Below, in pieces: positions 60,706 through 63,943 of a stretch of 63,943 nucleotides of DNA. The DNA comes from an uncultured Clostridium sp. (GTDB taxonomy: Bacteria > Bacillota_I > Bacilli_A > RF39 > UBA660). Each line of letters opens with the position of its first letter. The first letter of the stretch is position 1. The position numbers and the translations under genes are program-made. Where the stretch lies: contig CAMIWC010000007.1 of NCBI GenBank assembly GCA_946402315.1, forward strand, positions 1-63,943. The letters are read 5' to 3'. The notes beneath the pieces are model-generated. The model did not search any database, was not told where the DNA came from, and saw only the letters and a program-made list of their open reading frames with translations.

Positions 60706-61704
60706 ATGGAACATAAATCAAGTCGTGAAAAAGCGTGGGTTGCGTCAAAAAATAAAAATAATAATCAAGTTATATCTGGAGACAATTTAAGTGATGAAAT
60801 AAATAACTTACAAGATGATTCTTTTGTTGAACTTGAAGAGGGAGAAGAAGAAAAAGTTCCTCTAACAGAAGAAGAAAAATTAGTTATTCGTAAGAAAATT
60901 GGTGCATTACTTTGTGGTGTTATAATTGTCTTCATTTTTTTAATTATTGTTTTAATATTTGATCCATTTGCTCCTAAAAAAGATAATGATGATGACGGAA
61001 AAATAGATGAAGAGGTAATTCAAGAAAAGATTACTTTATATGATTATGAAGATGGAGAAATTAATTTAAATGATAAATATATTTCTCAAATGTATGATGA
61101 AATAGAATTAAAAACATATGATTTTTATGAATTTGATACATATTTTATGTTTGCAAATAGTGTAAATAAGATTAGTAGTTTTACTGATTTACAAAAAGCA
61201 TTCTTTGTAACTAAATCTTCAGAATTTACTACATTAATGACTAAGATATCTACTAGTGAATCTATTTGTGATCAAACAATTAGTATTGATACAAATACTC
61301 TTTCAAGTATTGCTTCTGAAAGATATAATTCTACAGTAAGTATAATTCCTAGTTTTAAATATAATTATTATTATAATAAATCTTATGTTGCTAGTATTAA
61401 TTTCAAATTAGAAAATGATAAATATATTGGTACATGTTATAAATCTAATAAAGTTGCTGATAAAGTAGTATTCCAAGATTTTATTAAAGCTACTAAAAAA
61501 GGTGATTATGTCTATATAGATGTAGTTGTTGCTTTTGCTAATAAGAATGGAGTATATAAAGATCCTAATTATAAAGAATTAATTACTAGTGATAGAGAAG
61601 CTAATAGAGAAGAATATCTCAAGAATGCTAATACATATAGATATACATTTGTTGTTGATGAAGAAGATGGATACTATTTAGATAATATTTCTTTAATTAA
61701 ATAA
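60706..61704 (+). CDS. Bitopic membrane protein with extracytoplasmic domain, unknown
   Basis: I do not recognise this 332-residue protein. A hydrophilic, very acidic cytoplasmic part (about 1-60, with LEEGEEEKVPLTEEEK) leads to one membrane span (about 66-88). The acidic linker PKKDNDDDGKIDEE follows, and then an extracytoplasmic domain of about 230 residues. This domain has two Cys (SESICDQTI and YIGTCYKS) that may form a disulphide, and strand-rich segments such as DYVYIDVVVAFANKNG. The plan resembles small-to-medium envelope proteins of uncultured Bacilli. SD AAGGAGGATG. A TGT-TATACT -10 with TTGTTT 17 bp upstream precedes it. It ends 12 bp before tkt and may be cotranscribed with it. Confidence 0.75.
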   Translation: MEHKSSREKAWVASKNKNNNQVISGDNLSDEINNLQDDSFVELEEGEEEKVPLTEEEKLVIRKKIGALLCGVIIVFIFLIIVLIFDPFAPKKDNDDDGKIDEEVIQEKITLYDYEDGEINLNDKYISQMYDEIELKTYDFYEFDTYFMFANSVNKISSFTDLQKAFFVTKSSEFTTLMTKISTSESICDQTISIDTNTLSSIASERYNSTVSIIPSFKYNYYYNKSYVASINFKLENDKYIGTCYKSNKVADKVVFQDFIKATKKGDYVYIDVVVAFANKNGVYKDPNYKELITSDREANREEYLKNANTYRYTFVVDEEDGYYLDNISLIK

Positions 61705-61716
61705 GTTGGTGTAAAA

Positions 61717-63690
61717 ATGATAGGTTTTAAACGCGAAAATAATAGTACAATTGATAAAAAGATTATTGATAATATTAGAGCTCTTGCTATTGATATGATT
61801 AATAACGCTAATAGTGGCCATCCTGGTATTGCTTTAGGTGCTGCTCCTATTATCGCAACATTATATGATAGTCATATGATTATTAATCCTAAAGATCCTA
61901 AATGGGTAAATAGAGATAGATTTGTATTAAGTGCTGGACATGGTTCCAGTCTTTTGTATGCTACTTTGTTTATGTCTGGGTATAATCTTGACTTAGATGA
62001 TTTAAAAGCATTTAGAAAGATTGATTCTATCACTCCTGGTCATCCTGAATATGGTCTAACTCCAGGAGTAGATTGTTCAACTGGACCTTTAGGACAAGGT
62101 ATTGGTAACGCTGTTGGTATGGCTATAGCTGAAAAGTATTTAGAAAAATACTTTGGAGAAGATATTATTAATTATAATGTTTATGCTTTATGCGGAGAAG
62201 GAGACTTAATGGAAGGTATTTCTTATGAAGCTTGTTCTCTTGCTGGTAAATTAGGACTTAATAAATTAATAGTATTAATGGATTCTAATGGAGTTACATT
62301 AGATGGTAGTTTAGATAGTTCTTTTGATGAAAATATTAAATTGCGTTTTGAAAGTCAAAATTGGAACTATATCTTAGTAGAAGATTCAGAAGATACTAGA
62401 AATATAGATGCAGCTATTATAAAAGCTAAAAGTAGTGATAAACCTACTTTAATTGAAGTAAAGACAACTATTGGTAAATATTCTAGTTTGGAAGGTACTT
62501 CTAAAGTACATGGATCTCCTTTATCTGAAGAAGATATTAAAAATATTAAAGAAAAATTAGATGTAAGAGATATTCCTTTTTCTCCTAGTGCCGAAGCTAG
62601 GGAATTAATGATTGCTGATATTGAAGAAAGATCTTTATCTCTTTATGAAGAATGGACTAAAAACTATAATTCTTTAAATAAAAATAGTAAAAATGATTTA
62701 AATATGATTATTAATAATAAAGAATCTATTAAATTACGTGATGTTGTTTATGATCTTCCAGATGATATGGTTGAATCTACTAGAGTGGCATCAGGAAAAG
62801 TAATTAATTCTATTAGTGATGTTTATCCATTCTTAATAGGTGGAAGTGCTGATGTAAGTAATTCTACTTATGCTAAGATTAAAAGTACTGGTAATTTCTC
62901 TAATAAATATCCATTAGGTAGAAATATTAATTTTGGTATTAGAGAACATGCAATGGCGAGTATTGGTAATGGAATAGCGCTTTCTGGATTAACTCCATTT
63001 GTATCAACATTTGTTCCATTTATAGATTATGCTAAAGCTAGTGTTAGAATGAGTGCTTTAATGGATTTACCAATTATTTATGTACTATCACATGATTCAA
63101 TTACAGTTGGAGAAGATGGACCAACACATGAAGCAGTAGAGCAACTTGTTTCACTTCGTAGTATTCCTAATCTTGATGTTTATCGTCCTGCTGATTCTAA
63201 TGAAGTAATAGGTGCTTATAATTCTATTTTTGAAACTAGAAAACCAAGTGTAATTATACTTAGTCGTAATAAAGTACCTATTTCGGAATGTACTAATATT
63301 AATGATTCTAAATTGGGTGGATATATTTTAGAAGAAGAAAGAAAAAATCTAGATGCTTGTATAGTTAGTACAGGGGAAGAAGTAACTCTTGCTCTTGATG
63401 TAACAGAAGAATTAAAGACTAAAGGATATGATATAAGAGTTGTTTCTATGCCTTCTATAGAAGTATTTGAAAGACAAAGTACTGAATATAAAGAAAGTGT
63501 ACTTCCTAAAGATAAAAAGATCTTTGTAATCGAAGCAGGATCATCTTATTCTTGGGATCGTTATACAAGTCGAGATAATATGTTTACAGTAGATAGATTT
63601 GGATATAGTGGTAAGAAAGATGATATTTTGAAGAAGTTTGGTCTTACTGTAGAAAATATTACAAATAAAATAGAGGAATTAATGAATTAA
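61717..63690 (+). CDS. tkt: Transketolase
   Basis: Thiamine-diphosphate enzyme of the pentose phosphate pathway. 657 residues, full length. Catalytic and cofactor residues are visible: NSGHPGIALG, SAGHGSSLLY, PGHPEYGLTPG, CGEGDLMEGISYEA (TPP/Mg motif), KVHGSPL, GGSADVS, NFGIREHAM and GEDGPTHEAVEQL. The TPP motif has Glu where most enzymes have the Mg-binding Asp (GDGD); other residues are intact, so activity is expected. SD TTGGTG is modest. The order tkt-yneF downstream is the same as in B. subtilis, which has yneE (sirA) between. Confidence 0.96.
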   Translation: MIGFKRENNSTIDKKIIDNIRALAIDMINNANSGHPGIALGAAPIIATLYDSHMIINPKDPKWVNRDRFVLSAGHGSSLLYATLFMSGYNLDLDDLKAFRKIDSITPGHPEYGLTPGVDCSTGPLGQGIGNAVGMAIAEKYLEKYFGEDIINYNVYALCGEGDLMEGISYEACSLAGKLGLNKLIVLMDSNGVTLDGSLDSSFDENIKLRFESQNWNYILVEDSEDTRNIDAAIIKAKSSDKPTLIEVKTTIGKYSSLEGTSKVHGSPLSEEDIKNIKEKLDVRDIPFSPSAEARELMIADIEERSLSLYEEWTKNYNSLNKNSKNDLNMIINNKESIKLRDVVYDLPDDMVESTRVASGKVINSISDVYPFLIGGSADVSNSTYAKIKSTGNFSNKYPLGRNINFGIREHAMASIGNGIALSGLTPFVSTFVPFIDYAKASVRMSALMDLPIIYVLSHDSITVGEDGPTHEAVEQLVSLRSIPNLDVYRPADSNEVIGAYNSIFETRKPSVIILSRNKVPISECTNINDSKLGGYILEEERKNLDACIVSTGEEVTLALDVTEELKTKGYDIRVVSMPSIEVFERQSTEYKESVLPKDKKIFVIEAGSSYSWDRYTSRDNMFTVDRFGYSGKKDDILKKFGLTVENITNKIEELMN

Positions 63691-63701
63691 TTCCTTTTTT
63701 T
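63674..63701 (+). terminator. Intrinsic terminator after tkt
   Basis: GGAATTAA/TTAATTCC stem with loop TGAA, overlapping the stop codon, tail TTTTTTT. Confidence 0.85.
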
Positions 63702-63750
63702 GTTGTTTTATAAGGACTTTTTTAGTAAAATACTTACAGGAGATGATATT

Positions 63751-63943
63751 ATGATGTGGTTAAACGTATTATGGTTTGTAATTGGTTTAGTAGGAGGTGC
63801 AGTTTTAGGATTTTTCATTAGTAGAAAAGTAATGATGAAATACTTAAAACAAAATCCACCTATTAATGAAGATATGATTAAAGCATTAATGCTTCAAATG
63901 GGTAGAAAACCTAATCAAAAACAAATTAATCAAATTATGAAAC
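63751..63943 (+). CDS. yneF: YneF/UPF0154 family protein, 5' part
   Basis: The window ends inside this gene; 64 codons are present. Residues 3-25 form a membrane span ([20 protein letters not shown]), followed by [19 protein letters not shown] and [19 protein letters not shown], which match the UPF0154 family closely (KNPPINEEM, MGxKPSQKKINQMM). The family is about 72 residues, so only a few codons are missing. SD AGGAGATGATATT. Function unknown. Its position after tkt agrees with Bacillus. Confidence 0.92.
   Translation, partial: MMWLNVLWFVIGLVGGAVLGFFISRKVMMKYLKQNPPINEDMIKALMLQMGRKPNQKQINQIMK

Overview
The window is about 64 kb of very AT-rich, densely coded bacterial chromosome. Genes are mostly on the + strand, with AGGAGG/GGTGAT-type ribosome binding sites, T-box leaders, a CBS-type family II pyrophosphatase, RNase HIII, DnaI, AddAB and MraZ. 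Together these point to a low-GC Firmicute. The lean gene set, MraZ boxes of the Mollicutes type and a ThrRS without a TGS domain suggest an uncultured Bacilli/Erysipelotrichia lineage close to Mollicutes (inference; no 16S is present). TGA is a normal stop: thrS ends in TGA inside an ATGA overlap, so this is not the Mycoplasma code. I see no rRNA, CRISPR array, prophage or insertion sequence.

Layout. 1-10.6 kb: end of queA, the addB-addA recombination nuclease, and topoisomerase IV (parE-parC). 10.6-18 kb: a small membrane protein, CBS-pyrophosphatase, two type IV pilus assembly genes (pilC, pilD), dnaI, and an RNase R/II-like protein with a damaged active site. 18-20.7 kb: a threonine T-box ahead of an unknown gene, thrS and a small membrane protein. 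20.7-24.5 kb: a 700-bp non-coding stretch with degenerate repeats beside a lone minus-strand helicase-nuclease, the most accessory-looking part. 24.5-32.2 kb: an unknown gene, an OatA-like acetyltransferase with two SGNH domains, and a short division cluster mraZ-rsmH-ftsL-ftsI behind an array of MraZ boxes. 32.1-45.3 kb: def, recD2, an AI-2E-family permease, an alanine T-box with cmk-alaS, a CPBP protease, holA, gpsA and mgtE. 45.4-51.8 kb: a free-standing RNA polymerase alpha-CTD-like protein, an RNase J homologue lacking zinc ligands, two membrane proteins, and an acyltransferase/acyl-CoA ligase/acyltransferase cassette. 51.9-63.9 kb: a 1216-residue pilin-like protein with Cys-bearing repeats, a MYG1-family protein, a Lys/Thr-tailed membrane protein, VanZ-like, frr, rnhC, small envelope proteins, two tRNAs, transketolase and the start of yneF.

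How the parts work together. The prepilin peptidase and platform protein could process and assemble the giant pilin 37 kb away, although no assembly ATPase lies in the window. Both aminoacyl-tRNA synthetase operons are headed by T-boxes whose specifier codons match the synthetase (ACT/thrS, GCT/alaS). The alanine leader looks built for translational rather than transcriptional control. Two ribonuclease-family proteins carry substituted catalytic residues, suggesting RNA-binding or partner roles. Most intergenic gaps share one compact module: hairpin terminator, extended -10 promoter (TGnTATAAT) and ribosome binding site within roughly 50-80 bp.
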